Shown: positions 1 to 8,183 of the stretch, piece after piece
How positions within the stretch are numbered: position 1 is the stretch's first letter
Layout of the letters: every line of letters starts with the position of its first letter
Assembly (NCBI GenBank): GCA_016712465.1
Contig: JADJQZ010000001.1
Location: 4,712,001 to 4,776,000 of the forward strand
DNA: 64,000 bases
DNA from: Candidatus Obscuribacter sp.
Lineage (GTDB): Bacteria > Cyanobacteriota > Vampirovibrionia > Obscuribacterales > Obscuribacteraceae
Reading direction: 5' to 3'
Translations under genes and position numbers: made by a program
The notes under the pieces: model-generated
The model's input: only the letters and a program-made list of their open reading frames with translations
What the model was told of the DNA's origin: nothing
Database searches by the model: none

Positions 1-38
1 CGGGCGATGTCGCCTGGGAAGAACAACAGGAGGTAACA

Positions 39-1530
39 GTGGGCGTTTCAAAAGAAGTAGAATCAGAGATCCTGCGCTTGTTTTACGCAGAGAAGTGGAA
101 AAGAGGCACCATCGCCAGGCAGCTACAGATTCATCACGGTGTAGTTGATCGGGTATTAACCAGAAATGGAATTAGCGTTGAGCGGGTCAGGATCAGGCGT
201 TCGTTGATTGACCCGTATTTGCCGTACATCCGTTCTGTGCTGCAGAAGTATCCGAGACTGACGGGATCGCGGCTGTATGCAATGGTGAAAGAGAGAGGGT
301 ATCCTGGAGGCATCGACCACTTTCGAGACATGCTAGCCAGGCATCGACCAAAACCGGCAGCTGAAGCGTATCTCAGGCTGAGTACGATTAAGGGAGAGGA
401 GGCTCAGGTTGACTGGGCGTGCTTCGGGAAAGTGAAAATCGGTAATGCCGAGCGGCAGCTGTACGCTTTCGTCATTGTGTTGTCCTGGTCACGGCAGGTG
501 TTTCTGAAGTTCTACACAGGCATGTCCACGGCGAACTTTCTACAGGGGCACGTAGACGCCTTTTGCAGTTGGGGAGGTGTGCCGAGGCAGGTCAAGTACG
601 ACAATTTGAAATCGGGCCGTTTTGGAGAGGAGTGGCGATGCCATCCGATTCAATCCGCGGCTGCTGGACTTTGCAGCGTATTACCGATATGCCCCGAAGC
701 CAGTAGCTATCGCCAGGGGCAATCAAAAGGGGCGAGTCGAGAGGGCGATACAGTACATCAGGCATTCGTTCTTTGCTGCGCGGAAGTGGGATGGTCTGGA
801 GGACCTGAACAATCAGGCGATAGTCTGGTGCCGAGAAGTAGCAGGCACCAGACCGTGTTCAGAGGACCGAACGATGACTGTAGCAGAGGCATTTAAGCAA
901 GAGCAAGGGAGTTTGATGCCGTTGCCGGACAATCCGTATGCAGTATTTGAGAGCACGGTTGTATCGGTTGGCAAGGCACCGTATGTCAGGTATGACATGA
1001 ACGATTATTCAGTACCTCATGAATACGTGCAGAAGCAGCTCACGGTGCATGCGGACAGCGATTGGGTGCGTATCTTGGACGGATTGAAGGAGGTAGCGAA
1101 GCACAAGCGATGCTTTGAAAAGAGGCGTCAGATTGAGACTACCGAGCACATTTCGAGGCTGGTCGAAGAGAAGAAAAAGGCAAAGAAGGGCAGCGGCATG
1201 AATCGACTATTTTGCTCGGCACCAACTGCAAGAGAGATGTTCCGTATGGCTGCGGAGCGGGGTTATTCAATCGGTTCGCTGACGAGCAAATTGCTGAGAC
1301 TGTTGGACTTATATGGTCCGGCAGAAGTGGAGGAATCGATCAAGGAAGTGGTGACTTCTGGAGCTTGCCACTCTGCAGATGTTGCCAACGTACTTGAGAG
1401 GAGGAGGAGGCAAAAGGGGTTGCTATCGCCATTTGCGATTGATTTACCGGACGACAAAAGGGTTACTGATCTCGTTGTTTTGCCGCACTCGCTGGCTACT
1501 TACGACAATCTTTCCAAGGAGGAACAATGA
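39..1530 (+). pseudogene. istA: IS21 transposase IstA, one frameshift
   Basis: IstA is the DDE-type transposase of IS21 elements. It cuts and joins the element ends with help from the IstB ATPase. The GTG start at 39 sits behind AGGAGGT. The first frame gives the N-terminal helix-turn-helix, then the first catalytic Asp (QVDWACFG) and the second (VKYDNLK). Near base 612 the reading frame slips by one base. The rest continues in the other frame from about 613 as RAVLERSGDAIRFNP and carries the catalytic Glu (KGRVERAIQY) and the C-terminal region to 1530. Removing one base near 612 would restore KRAVLERSGD, so this is probably a one-base insertion. A programmed frameshift or a sequencing error is also possible. 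The stop overlaps the istB start by ATGA. Confidence 0.85.
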
Positions 1531-2315
1531 CGACAGATTTGAAAGAACAGGCGAGCAAGCTGGGCTTCAAGGCTATGGCGGCCAGATGGAATGAATATGC
1601 CAATCAATCGTGGGTCAAAGAACTGTTAGAGGCTGAGGCGGCGGAGAAGAATCGGCGAAGCTTAGAGCGGCGATTGAGAGAGTCTCAGATACACGAGATG
1701 AAGCCTGTGTCTGAATTTGATTGGGAGTGGCCGAAGACGATTGATCGAGAGCTTGTAGAAGAGCTGTTCACTCTAGAATTCATGAGGAGGGCAGTTAATA
1801 TCATCTTTCTTGGCGCCAACGGTCTGGGTAAGTCGATGTTGACGAAGAACCTGATCCACACGGCTCTGCTTGCCGGATACAAAACCAAGTTTGTCTCAGC
1901 CAGTCAAATGCTGTCGGATCTGTCAGCCCAGGATGGTGCCACATCCCGCCGGAGATGCCTACAGAAGTACGCGAGCCCGGACTTATTGGCAATTGATGAG
2001 CTTGGCTATCTCAGCTACGACAATCGCTATGCCGACTTACTTTACGAGGTGATTAACGCTCGGTACCTGAAGTCATCAACAATCATCACGACCAACAAGC
2101 CCTTCAAAGAGTGGGGAGAAATCTTCCCGAACGCAGGGTGTGTAGTCACTCTTGTGGACAGATTGATACACAGATCAGAAATCGTCAAGATTGACGGAGC
2201 CTCCTATCGAACGAAAGAAGCACTGGAGTCCGCTGAAAAAAGAGCCCAGAAAAAGCGCGGTCGAGCAAGAAGGATGGAGGAATCAGCCAATGATCAGACT
2301 GCTGTTCTTGCTTGA
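1527..2315 (+). CDS. istB: IS21 helper ATPase IstB
   Basis: IstB is an AAA+ ATPase related to DnaC that binds DNA and directs the IstA transposase to its target. The 262-residue protein has the usual family length. Walker A is GANGLGKSML (about residues 95-104) and Walker B is LLAIDELGYL. Sensor residues follow in the segment STIITTNKPFKEW. The C-terminus is Lys/Arg rich, as is common. It starts at the ATGA overlap with istA, so the two are translationally coupled, with AAGGAGGAACA upstream as ribosome site. The frame is intact even though istA is shifted, so IstB could still be made. Confidence 0.95.
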   Translation: MTTDLKEQASKLGFKAMAARWNEYANQSWVKELLEAEAAEKNRRSLERRLRESQIHEMKPVSEFDWEWPKTIDRELVEELFTLEFMRRAVNIIFLGANGLGKSMLTKNLIHTALLAGYKTKFVSASQMLSDLSAQDGATSRRRCLQKYASPDLLAIDELGYLSYDNRYADLLYEVINARYLKSSTIITTNKPFKEWGEIFPNAGCVVTLVDRLIHRSEIVKIDGASYRTKEALESAEKRAQKKRGRARRMEESANDQTAVLA

Positions 2316-2502
2316 GTGCGACCAATGCGAGGAGACCTGGCCTACAGTGGTAAGGCAGCGTGGTTCAATCGGAATCCAGTGGGATGAGGAACTCCAAAAC
2401 CTTGAGTTTGCGGCGGAGGAGGCGGGTTGGAGCGGCTATCGAGGCCAGCATGCTTGCGACAGCTGCGTGATGGAAGCCATGTCCAAGCAGAACGCAGGTT
2501 GA
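2290..2502 (+). CDS. 70-residue CxxC/CxxC protein riding in the IS element
   Basis: A small gene that overlaps the last 26 bases of istB in another frame. Its ATG lies nine bases after GGAGG (2276-2280), a good ribosome site that decides this start rather than a longer in-frame one. The protein has one CxxC near residue 10 (LECDQCEETW) and a second near residue 56 (HACDSCVMEA). That arrangement could bind one zinc. The middle is acidic and Trp/Glu rich. I do not recognise a named family. Overlap with istB suggests co-expression with the transposition genes, so it may be an accessory or passenger gene of this IS subgroup. It could also be host sequence caught at the border. Confidence 0.55.
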   Translation: MIRLLFLLECDQCEETWPTVVRQRGSIGIQWDEELQNLEFAAEEAGWSGYRGQHACDSCVMEAMSKQNAG

Positions 2503-2517
2503 GCGATCTCAAAACAC

Positions 2518-2559
2518 CAGAAGGAAAGGGCTGCCGTAGCCGGCAGCCCTTTCCTTCTG
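2518..2559 (+). terminator. Perfect 19-bp stem-loop after the IS21 genes
   Basis: Arms of 19 bases (2518-2536 and 2541-2559) are exact reverse complements around a four-base TAGC loop. The stem follows the small zinc gene by about 15 bases. There is no clean T-run afterwards (ATATGCGAAATTCTTTT), so it may stop transcription weakly or act as a structural or recombination element of the IS end. Confidence 0.6.
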
Positions 2560-2569
2560 ATATGCGAAA

Positions 2570-2875
2570 TTCTTTTGCCGCCCAATTTGTTGCGCTTTTA
2601 TGCCGCCGTCAACAAACAGGGAGTACGCCACTCAAATTGCTCGAGACTGGAATACTAAAGATGCAGCTTCCGGCTACGTAGGCTATGTAACTCAGTTTCA
2701 TGTTTCTTCAGACTATTTGAAAAGCTTCGAAGTGCAGACCGTAGGTGCCGCCAATGTGCACCAGGAGTACTGGATTCCGGCAGAAAGGCTTGATGAATTC
2801 AATGCCAATATCGTCGGCAAAATCGAAGTTATTGATCGTTTTGTGAGAGAAACAGAAACGCCGCCAGGTCGATAG
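2570..2875 (+). pseudogene. 3' fragment of a small ADP-ribosylation/crystallin J1-type protein
   Basis: From 2600 the frame reads NREYATQIARDWNTKD, followed by a GYVGYVTQF strand and a tail with EYWIPAERLDEFNANIVG and IEVI. This matches my memory of the small (about 115 residue) bacterial proteins labelled ADP-ribosylation/crystallin J1, whose C-terminal half ends in xLWVPAEELxEFNxxIVGxIEV. The N-terminal third is missing. Just upstream another frame reads LPPNLLRFYAAVN, which fits the expected PP-L-FYPVxN segment, so there is also a frameshift near 2620. The break lies right after the IS21 hairpin, suggesting that IS insertion or a linked deletion destroyed the gene. The family name is moderately sure and the function is unknown. 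Confidence 0.5.
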
Positions 2876-2940
2876 CAAGGGACTACTTTATCTTGGCGAA
2901 AGCGTGTCGCGCGGATGCACCGAACCCTGCAAACCTTAGA

Positions 2941-4167
2941 TTATTTAGGCGGAAATAAGCCAGGAAACCAACTGGATGCCGCCTGAACTGGAAACGACAG
3001 GCAGACCGGCTCCCGATCACCAGCAGAACACAGTACACCTTTTTGCAAGAGCGCTGAGACTACTCTTCGCGCTTGGCGATCAACAACGCCAAGCAACGCG
3101 GGAATTTCAGACCGAGGAATTTGCCCTCTATATAAGACCGCTTCGAGTAACTTCGGTGCACCGGGCAACAGCTCGCCTTTTCCTCGTTCCGCCTCAGCCC
3201 AATTGAGAACCCGTTTATGCAATCCAGATGGCTCAATCACCCGCTGCATGTATTCAATCTGATCAATGCATATACTCAGAAAGAACTGCGTAAACTCCAA
3301 AAGAGCACGTTGACTTAGGTTACCCCGTCCGTCAACATCATCCCATCGTTGCTGATCACAATTAGCCAGATGTTCTTTGTATTGCTCGACGTTCCGCGCA
3401 AGACCTCTAGCAATAGACCAAAGCCCTGAAGTATCGGCAGCCGTGAGCAATTGTCCATACGACATCAGACGAGCTACGCGGCCATTTCCGTCCGGGAAAG
3501 GATGGATGAATAACAATCGGTGATGAGCCGCTGGAGTTGCCATAATTCGCTCAACGCGATTAAGACTCGAATATGCACTATGAAACCGGTTCATAAATCG
3601 GGGAACGGCACCACCGCTCACCGGCACATGTCGACCGACAATAACGTCGCGCTGGCGAAACTCACCTGGGATTACTTGGACTGTTTCGCCTGACTTGGGA
3701 TCTTCAACAACCAGTAAAGCTTCAGGCAACAGTTCGCAAAATCGTCGATGGATCTCGCAAACTACAAGTGGGTCAAAGATGTCCAGAGCAGGCGACTCAT
3801 CAATCCACTTTTGAACCGCGATATGCGCCTCGGCCTCAAGCTGTAGATTACGTTTTCTCGGATCGTTACTGTAATCTTTCCGTTGAGCCCGCTCAATGTC
3901 ATAGGGATGAGTGTCGTGCCCCTCAATTAGGTTGCTGTAATAACAGTTCATCACTCGAACAAGATCAGCAAGTGCACCAACGATAGCACTTGGGATAGAA
4001 CTCTTGAGGGCGGCCGATCTAACTGCTATTTCCAAGGACATATCTTGAAGCTCAGGTCTTATAGGAACCTCTTGTCCCAGTACTAACGGTTCAAGCAGCG
4101 CTACCGGCTCACCCCTATCGATGTCCGGCAAAAAGTCCGCTTCATTGTCCGGTTTCTCTTTTCCCAT
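2941..4167 (-). CDS. Fic-family adenylyltransferase, class II layout
   Basis: Fic enzymes usually transfer AMP from ATP to a hydroxyl of a target protein. The core motif HPFPDGNGR (catalytic His about residue 222 of 408) is complete. An N-terminal SNLIEGHDT (about residues 78-83) matches the (S/T)xxxE(G/N) inhibitory helix, so this is a class II self-inhibited protein needing no separate antitoxin. The C-terminal 90 residues look like a winged-helix domain. I chose the ATG at 4167, the start of MGKEKPDNEADF. The frame stays open to a TTG at 4302, but that stretch is partly made of short DNA repeats and reads unlike a Fic protein. There is no strong ribosome site. The next gene on the same strand (GNAT) ends about 175 bases upstream. 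Confidence 0.9.
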   Translation of the reverse strand: MGKEKPDNEADFLPDIDRGEPVALLEPLVLGQEVPIRPELQDMSLEIAVRSAALKSSIPSAIVGALADLVRVMNCYYSNLIEGHDTHPYDIERAQRKDYSNDPRKRNLQLEAEAHIAVQKWIDESPALDIFDPLVVCEIHRRFCELLPEALLVVEDPKSGETVQVIPGEFRQRDVIVGRHVPVSGGAVPRFMNRFHSAYSSLNRVERIMATPAAHHRLLFIHPFPDGNGRVARLMSYGQLLTAADTSGLWSIARGLARNVEQYKEHLANCDQQRWDDVDGRGNLSQRALLEFTQFFLSICIDQIEYMQRVIEPSGLHKRVLNWAEAERGKGELLPGAPKLLEAVLYRGQIPRSEIPALLGVVDRQARRVVSALLQKGVLCSAGDREPVCLSFPVQAASSWFPGLFPPK

Positions 4168-4208
4168 AATGCCAATACTAGCAGCCTTTACGCTCGCTGA
4201 ACACCCAT

Positions 4209-4230
4209 AAAAGTCCGGACAAAAGTCCGG
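4209..4230. repeat. Tandem 10-base repeat ahead of the Fic gene
   Basis: AAAAGTCCGG occurs twice, two bases apart (4209-4218 and 4221-4230), about 45 bases before the chosen Fic start. A near copy, AAAAGTCCGC, lies just inside the gene at 4131-4140. Spaced direct repeats here could be an operator for self-regulation. They could also simply be a coding duplication, if translation starts upstream. Confidence 0.4.
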
Positions 4231-4341
4231 CAGTAACGATCTAGATCTCCCCCTTGATTGATTGAAGGATTGGCACGGGCGCTTTCTTGAGGGTGCGAGC
4301 AACCGAGATTAATTTTAGACTGGCTGGCGCGACTTGAATAT

Positions 4342-5172
4342 CTAAAGCCTCGGTCGAGGAATACCAGATAACTTCGTCCACTCCGCTCGCATGTATGCCA
4401 CATTCAATCCCAGCTTTTCTTTATTGCGCTGACTGACGCTTGCGAAATAAGTGCGGCTGAATATCAATTCGACGTTCGCTCGCTTTGCAGCATTAACCCG
4501 CGCTCTATCGATCGCTGACTGACCGCCCCGCCCGCGGCATTGCGGCGGCGTTGCGGAGACTGCAAGGAATCCAATTCCATCGAAGCAATGCAATATGCCA
4601 CAAGAAACGGCTTCGTCGCCTTGAAGAGCAAGAAGTAGAGAGAAACCGGGTAATTTCATCCATTCCTCGACCGACGCTGCCAAAGTTTCCGGCAGCTCAG
4701 CGGGCGGTATAGTCCAACCTGCAACCAGAACCTTCTTAAAAGTACTGAGCTCGTCCTCTTCACCAAGCAGCTTCACAGCGAGCTTAGGCTCTTCTTCAGA
4801 TACGTTATCAGCGTAATTTACGAGAACGGGAAGAAATTGCGTCTGCGCGTAACCCCGAGCCGATAACACAGAGCTGAGTTCCTCATTCAGTGCCCCCGGG
4901 CTGATCTCGATATGCCGCTGTCCATCTCCGAACTGACCGTCCAAGATTGCGCCGACTTCTGCAACGTCGCATTCAGTGGAAATGATCATTCTGTTAAAGA
5001 GAGGATCACTGACGGTGGGGGCAAAGAATGTGCGAAAGCCGCAGCTCTCAAGCACCGAACAGACGTCACTTCCGGCCATCTGGTTGGTGGCACGCGCGAT
5101 ACCACCGAAAAACGCATGCTCTGCTGCGTCGAGCCGGCCGATAACACTCGCGTCGAGATGAAGCCGCTTCAT
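4342..5172 (-). CDS. GNAT-family N-acetyltransferase
   Basis: The C-terminal half carries the GNAT fold. A central strand (LLLALQGDEAVSCGILHC) is followed by GIGFLAVSATPPQCRGRGG, the acetyl-CoA pyrophosphate-binding motif A (Q/RxxGxG/A form). A helix and a last strand (VELIFSRTYFASVSQRN) follow. The N-terminal 130 residues form a second, more diverged domain, so this is a 276-residue two-domain GNAT. The acceptor is unknown. Its start overlaps the stop of the agmatinase-family gene by four bases (ATGA type), so the two are co-translated. The partner suggests work on an amine or guanidino compound, but that is inference. Confidence 0.8.
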   Translation of the reverse strand: MKRLHLDASVIGRLDAAEHAFFGGIARATNQMAGSDVCSVLESCGFRTFFAPTVSDPLFNRMIISTECDVAEVGAILDGQFGDGQRHIEISPGALNEELSSVLSARGYAQTQFLPVLVNYADNVSEEEPKLAVKLLGEEDELSTFKKVLVAGWTIPPAELPETLAASVEEWMKLPGFSLLLALQGDEAVSCGILHCFDGIGFLAVSATPPQCRGRGGQSAIDRARVNAAKRANVELIFSRTYFASVSQRNKEKLGLNVAYMRAEWTKLSGIPRPRL

Positions 5173-6131
5173 GATTGTGCCGCTCTCATAGATTCTTTCG
5201 CCTTGACCTTTTGCAATGCGGGAGACGCCGCCATGATGTACAACATATCCAGCCCGAGGGTGGCACCCAAAATCGATGTCACCTGCGAAGGATCGTAAGG
5301 CGGCGAAACCTCCACCACATCACAGCCAACGACATTCAGCCCCTGCAATCCCCAGAGAATTTCTCGCTGCATGGCTGAAGTAATACCACCGGGAAGTGGG
5401 GTTCCCGTGCCAGGCGCATAGGCGGGGTCCATTCCATCAACATCGAGAGAGATATAGCAAGGATTATCGCCTACCAACGTGCGAATTTTCTTCACGATTT
5501 CTTTGCTCTTCATGTCCAGACACTCGTGTGATGTCATCACATTAAACTTCGTATCCGGCGGAATATATGTACGAATGCCAATCTGAACCGAAGTCTCCGG
5601 ATCAATAAGCCCTTCTCTGGCAGCGTAAATGAACATGCTTCCATGATTCAAAAACGGACCGTCGTGGGTGTCAGTATGTGCGTCGAAGTGAATGAGGGAC
5701 AGCTTGCCATGGGTCTTTGCATGCGCCTTCAATGCAGGGTAAGCCACAAGGTGATCGCCGCCCAGTCCGAGCGTTCCAATCCCTCGCGCCGACATCTCGC
5801 CGACTTCGTTTTCGACATTGCTTAGCATGTCTTCCACTCGCCCGGGATAAAACACAATGTCACCGTAATCGATGACGTTATGTTTCTCGCGCAAGTCAAA
5901 ATCAAACGGCCAGTGCGGGGAAGCCAAACCTACATAAACAGATTGCTCGCGAATCGCGCGAGGGCCAAAGCGGGTTCCTGGACGATAGAAGATTTCACAA
6001 TCAAAGGGAACGCCATAGACAGCAAGGTCGACATTCTCCAGTGCTTGAGTGTGAGGCGCTCGCCAGAACGTGACCAACCCCTGATAAGGTATGCGACCGG
6101 CTAGTTTGTCCCCGCTCAAGATGCCTGGCAT
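5169..6131 (-). CDS. speB: Agmatinase/arginase-family ureohydrolase
   Basis: The 320-residue protein has all manganese-ligand motifs of the ureohydrolase family: GGDH (GLGGDHLVAYP), DAHTDTHD, and SLDVDGMDPAYAPG. These enzymes release urea from agmatine, arginine or related guanidino compounds. The overall form (long N-terminus with PGTRFGPRAIRE, and LPGGITSAMQREI) is that of agmatinases and guanidinobutyrases rather than arginases. The exact substrate cannot be read from sequence. The ATG at 6131 follows AGGGG about 11 bases upstream. It is the first gene of a two-gene operon with the GNAT gene. A role in polyamine synthesis or guanidino-compound breakdown is likely. Confidence 0.85.
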   Translation of the reverse strand: MPGILSGDKLAGRIPYQGLVTFWRAPHTQALENVDLAVYGVPFDCEIFYRPGTRFGPRAIREQSVYVGLASPHWPFDFDLREKHNVIDYGDIVFYPGRVEDMLSNVENEVGEMSARGIGTLGLGGDHLVAYPALKAHAKTHGKLSLIHFDAHTDTHDGPFLNHGSMFIYAAREGLIDPETSVQIGIRTYIPPDTKFNVMTSHECLDMKSKEIVKKIRTLVGDNPCYISLDVDGMDPAYAPGTGTPLPGGITSAMQREILWGLQGLNVVGCDVVEVSPPYDPSQVTSILGATLGLDMLYIMAASPALQKVKAKESMRAAQS

Positions 6132-6572
6132 GACGTATTTTCCCCTATCAATGGAAGGCGCATGTTAGCACACGCACCATATGCATTCAAGAACCAAGCA
6201 TGCCACTTTCGGAATGAAGGACTAGCTGAAACCGGCGGTATTAGTGTGCTTTGCGGCTACGGCGGAAGGAAAAACAAATATCCAATTTGCGTCGCCGACG
6301 CGCGTACCTGCCCACCCCGAGAACTGTGGTGGAGTACCGGGCAATCCGAGTTTAGTTAGGCCATCTACTCGGATCGGTACACAGGAGTTCTGATGCCGAC
6401 AGGTTCGTTCATAGACGCTCACAATTCTCCTCATTGTAGATATCCGGTCCACAATCAGGTCCGAGCTCTAGCCAGGTTCTCGCTCTGGCAACCGCGGCAG
6501 CTTCTCTGTACAAACCCAATTGTCGAACGAAAGCGATCCGAATCGATCAGGCACGAACATTCGTATTATCAA
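6132..6572. other. Non-coding gap with no recognised feature
   Basis: Stretch between the agmatinase start and the end of the DUF7003-like gene. Both are on the minus strand, so the promoter of the agmatinase operon should lie near 6140-6250. I see no convincing gene, RNA or repeat. Short open frames here lack ribosome sites and protein-like composition. Confidence 0.5.
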
Positions 6573-7277
6573 TCAAAGTATTCCGCCGCCAGGCCAGTTT
6601 TTCCAATGAGTATTCGGATGACGGGTCGGTACAAAAGCCGCAGCGTTTCCACTTACGAGAACGCTAGCTATTTGCTGAAAAGTTTCATTGGCACTGGGCT
6701 TTTCACAATTTGCCACATCAGGGTGATACCACTCGTCAAGTCTCAGTAAGAGCGGAAGATCTTTCGGAATACGCTGCCTGAGTTCATCTTCCGTTGCCAA
6801 AAATTGCCCTCGGCACTCCGGCAACAAACTCCGGAACAGATCGGCAGCGGAGAGCCGATCCTCAACCATCGTAATTCCTTTTGCCTCAAGAGCAGACGCA
6901 GATAGATCGAAGCTGACGACTTCTCCTCTAACTGTTAGAGTTCCCGCTTCCTGAGTTAGGTACCATCCACAATCCTCGTCAAAGGTGGGGCCGTCAGGAC
7001 CATCGTCCGTCATCCCCAAGAAATCCTCGTTGATCACCCCAGGGTCTCGGTCAAGACAGTTTCCGTAGACATGCAAGCAGTTAGTCATTCCATAATGGTC
7101 ACCACCGCGCACGCTATATCCAACAGCTTCGATAATGATCGCCCAGCGACTACCGTCGCCATAACAATTGAGCCGCTGAGTAATCGGATAAACATATCCA
7201 TTATCCAACATCGGGAAAGCGTAGTCGGCACTGCACTGATCGAGTTGATCAAGCACTTCCTTTTCCGTTATAGCCAT
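6573..7277 (-). CDS. DUF7003-like protein of unknown function
   Basis: A 234-residue acidic protein without signal peptide or membrane segment. It begins with MAITEKEVLDQLDQCSADY and has FPMLDNGYVYP, RWAIIIEAVGYS and a Cys-rich NCLHVYG-NCLD segment. I associate this layout with the uncharacterised family DUF7003, which occurs scattered in bacteria, often near toxin or polymorphic-immunity-like genes. The name is from memory and not certain. The ATG follows AAAGG at good spacing. It lies alone between the agmatinase operon and the ssrA-end copy. Nothing catalytic is evident. An immunity-type role is a guess only. Confidence 0.6.
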   Translation of the reverse strand: MAITEKEVLDQLDQCSADYAFPMLDNGYVYPITQRLNCYGDGSRWAIIIEAVGYSVRGGDHYGMTNCLHVYGNCLDRDPGVINEDFLGMTDDGPDGPTFDEDCGWYLTQEAGTLTVRGEVVSFDLSASALEAKGITMVEDRLSAADLFRSLLPECRGQFLATEDELRQRIPKDLPLLLRLDEWYHPDVANCEKPSANETFQQIASVLVSGNAAAFVPTRHPNTHWKNWPGGGIL

Positions 7278-7668
7278 GGACCTTTCTCTTCAGAGCTACC
7301 AACAGAGAGACATTTTAACTCACCCAATTTTGGACAGGTAAGCTACTCGATTTTAGAGCCCCTGATTTACAGCGCCACAAAACCACCCAAGCACGCACTA
7401 TCAAAACGAGAAGGCCCGATAACCTGGGATAAATCTAGCGAATCCACGAATGCATAAACGCAAAACGCTGGTGGAGGCAGCGAGAATCGTCTGGGCATCC
7501 ACGCCCATTAAGCCTCATCTGTTGATTTAGTTTGATGGTACCGGTTCCGGGATTCCACCTGCTGCGCGAAGTGGCGCCAATAGTCCCGAATGGACACAGG
7601 AGGGGCCACAAAACGGGCCACAGATTTTGATGGACTTTTGGGGCAGTCTGCGCACATCGTTTCACTTA
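7278..7668. other. Gap with ssrA-end copy and a GGGCCACA repeat
   Basis: No convincing gene. It contains the duplicated ssrA 3' end (annotated separately) and, near 7600-7625, two copies of GGGCCACA separated by four bases. An open frame on the minus strand across 7560-7665 might be the tail of a lost integrase, which would be expected next to an attachment site. I see no integrase motif in it. Confidence 0.45.
7469..7489 (-). repeat. Partial duplicate of ssrA 3' end (attachment-site remnant)
   Basis: 21 bases match the tmRNA 3' end at 11429-11449 with a single mismatch (A for G at the 11th base), in the same orientation and including the CCA end. Upstream of that the T-arm complementarity is lost (CCCAG against CTCGC), so this is not a working tRNA-like domain. 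Phages and islands that insert in ssrA leave just such a copy at their far end. It marks the probable outer border of a 4 kb insertion. Confidence 0.7.
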
Positions 7669-7706
7669 TTACACATGTTGCATATATTACAGATGCATGC
7701 TAAACT
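7669..7706 (+). promoter_or_regulatory. Promoter with direct repeats ahead of the toxin-antitoxin operon
   Basis: TTGCAT (7678-7683) and TAAACT (7701-7706) are separated by 17 bases, a good sigma-70 type promoter 23 bases before the antitoxin start. Two TTACAnATG copies (7669-7677 and 7687-7695) with an 18-base period overlap it. They could be the operator where the antitoxin represses its own operon. Confidence 0.55.
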
Positions 7707-7729
7707 AACTTAAGCAACGGAGGTGCGGC

Positions 7730-8179
7730 ATGGCAACAGTTCTTGACAGACCCCTTATTCCAACGGAACCAGAGGTAGCACAAGCAAAGCGCTCTTTCAA
7801 ACTATTGAGCGAGGATAACTCTAGCTCGCATTTTATTATGGGAAGCGAAACAGGTGTCAAAGTCCCGATTTCCGAGTCGGTATTCAACCTATTCGTCACC
7901 GTCCTTGAAGAACTTTCAAAGGGAAACGCAATTCAACTTGTTCCAATCAATGCAGAAGTGACCACGATAGAGGCCGCGGAAATCGTTGGCGTCTCCCGGC
8001 CATTTCTCGTTAAGCTGCTCAACGAGGGCAAGATCCCATACCGGATGGTCGGGCGCCATCGTCGAATCCTTTTTAAAGATTTGATGGAGTATTACGAGAA
8101 GAGCAAGAAAAGCCAATTGAAGGCCATAGCAGAAATGACAGCTGAAGATGATGCCGCTGGTTTGACGTTCAGGGAGTAA
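7730..8179 (+). CDS. Excisionase-type HTH antitoxin
   Basis: A 149-residue DNA-binding protein. The C-terminal half is an excisionase/MerR-like winged helix-turn-helix (TIEAAEIVGVSRPFLVKLL, then PYRMVGRHRRILFKDLMEY). The N-terminal 70 residues are a separate dimer or oligomer region. Proteins of this type are the usual antitoxins for PIN_3-class toxins. They neutralise the nuclease and repress the operon. The ATG follows GGAGGTG, and a promoter with direct repeats sits just upstream. The PIN gene follows four bases after the stop, and the two make a standard toxin-antitoxin pair. It is not an integrase-associated excisionase, since no integrase is present, although the fold is the same. Confidence 0.85.
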   Translation: MATVLDRPLIPTEPEVAQAKRSFKLLSEDNSSSHFIMGSETGVKVPISESVFNLFVTVLEELSKGNAIQLVPINAEVTTIEAAEIVGVSRPFLVKLLNEGKIPYRMVGRHRRILFKDLMEYYEKSKKSQLKAIAEMTAEDDAAGLTFRE

Positions 8180-8183
8180 AAAT

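Larger units (their letters stand above)
1..2560 (+). mobile_element. IS21-family insertion sequence, left end cut by window
   Basis: The istA-istB gene pair with an ATGA overlap defines an IS21-family element. A third small gene overlaps the end of istB, and a long perfect hairpin follows it. The left terminus must lie at or before base 1, because istA begins at 39 right behind a strong ribosome site. I could not see terminal inverted repeats or a target duplication, so the right end (about 2560) is a guess. It is based on where the fragment of another gene begins. The istA frameshift suggests the copy may be inactive. Confidence 0.75.

Noticed and set aside
6222..6452. 76-codon open frame on the minus strand upstream of the agmatinase gene
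   Set aside because: No ribosome site, no protein-like composition and no recognisable similarity.
7560..7665. Possible tail of a lost integrase on the minus strand beside the ssrA-end copy
   Set aside because: An open frame is present but it has no catalytic motif and I cannot show homology; position alone is not enough.
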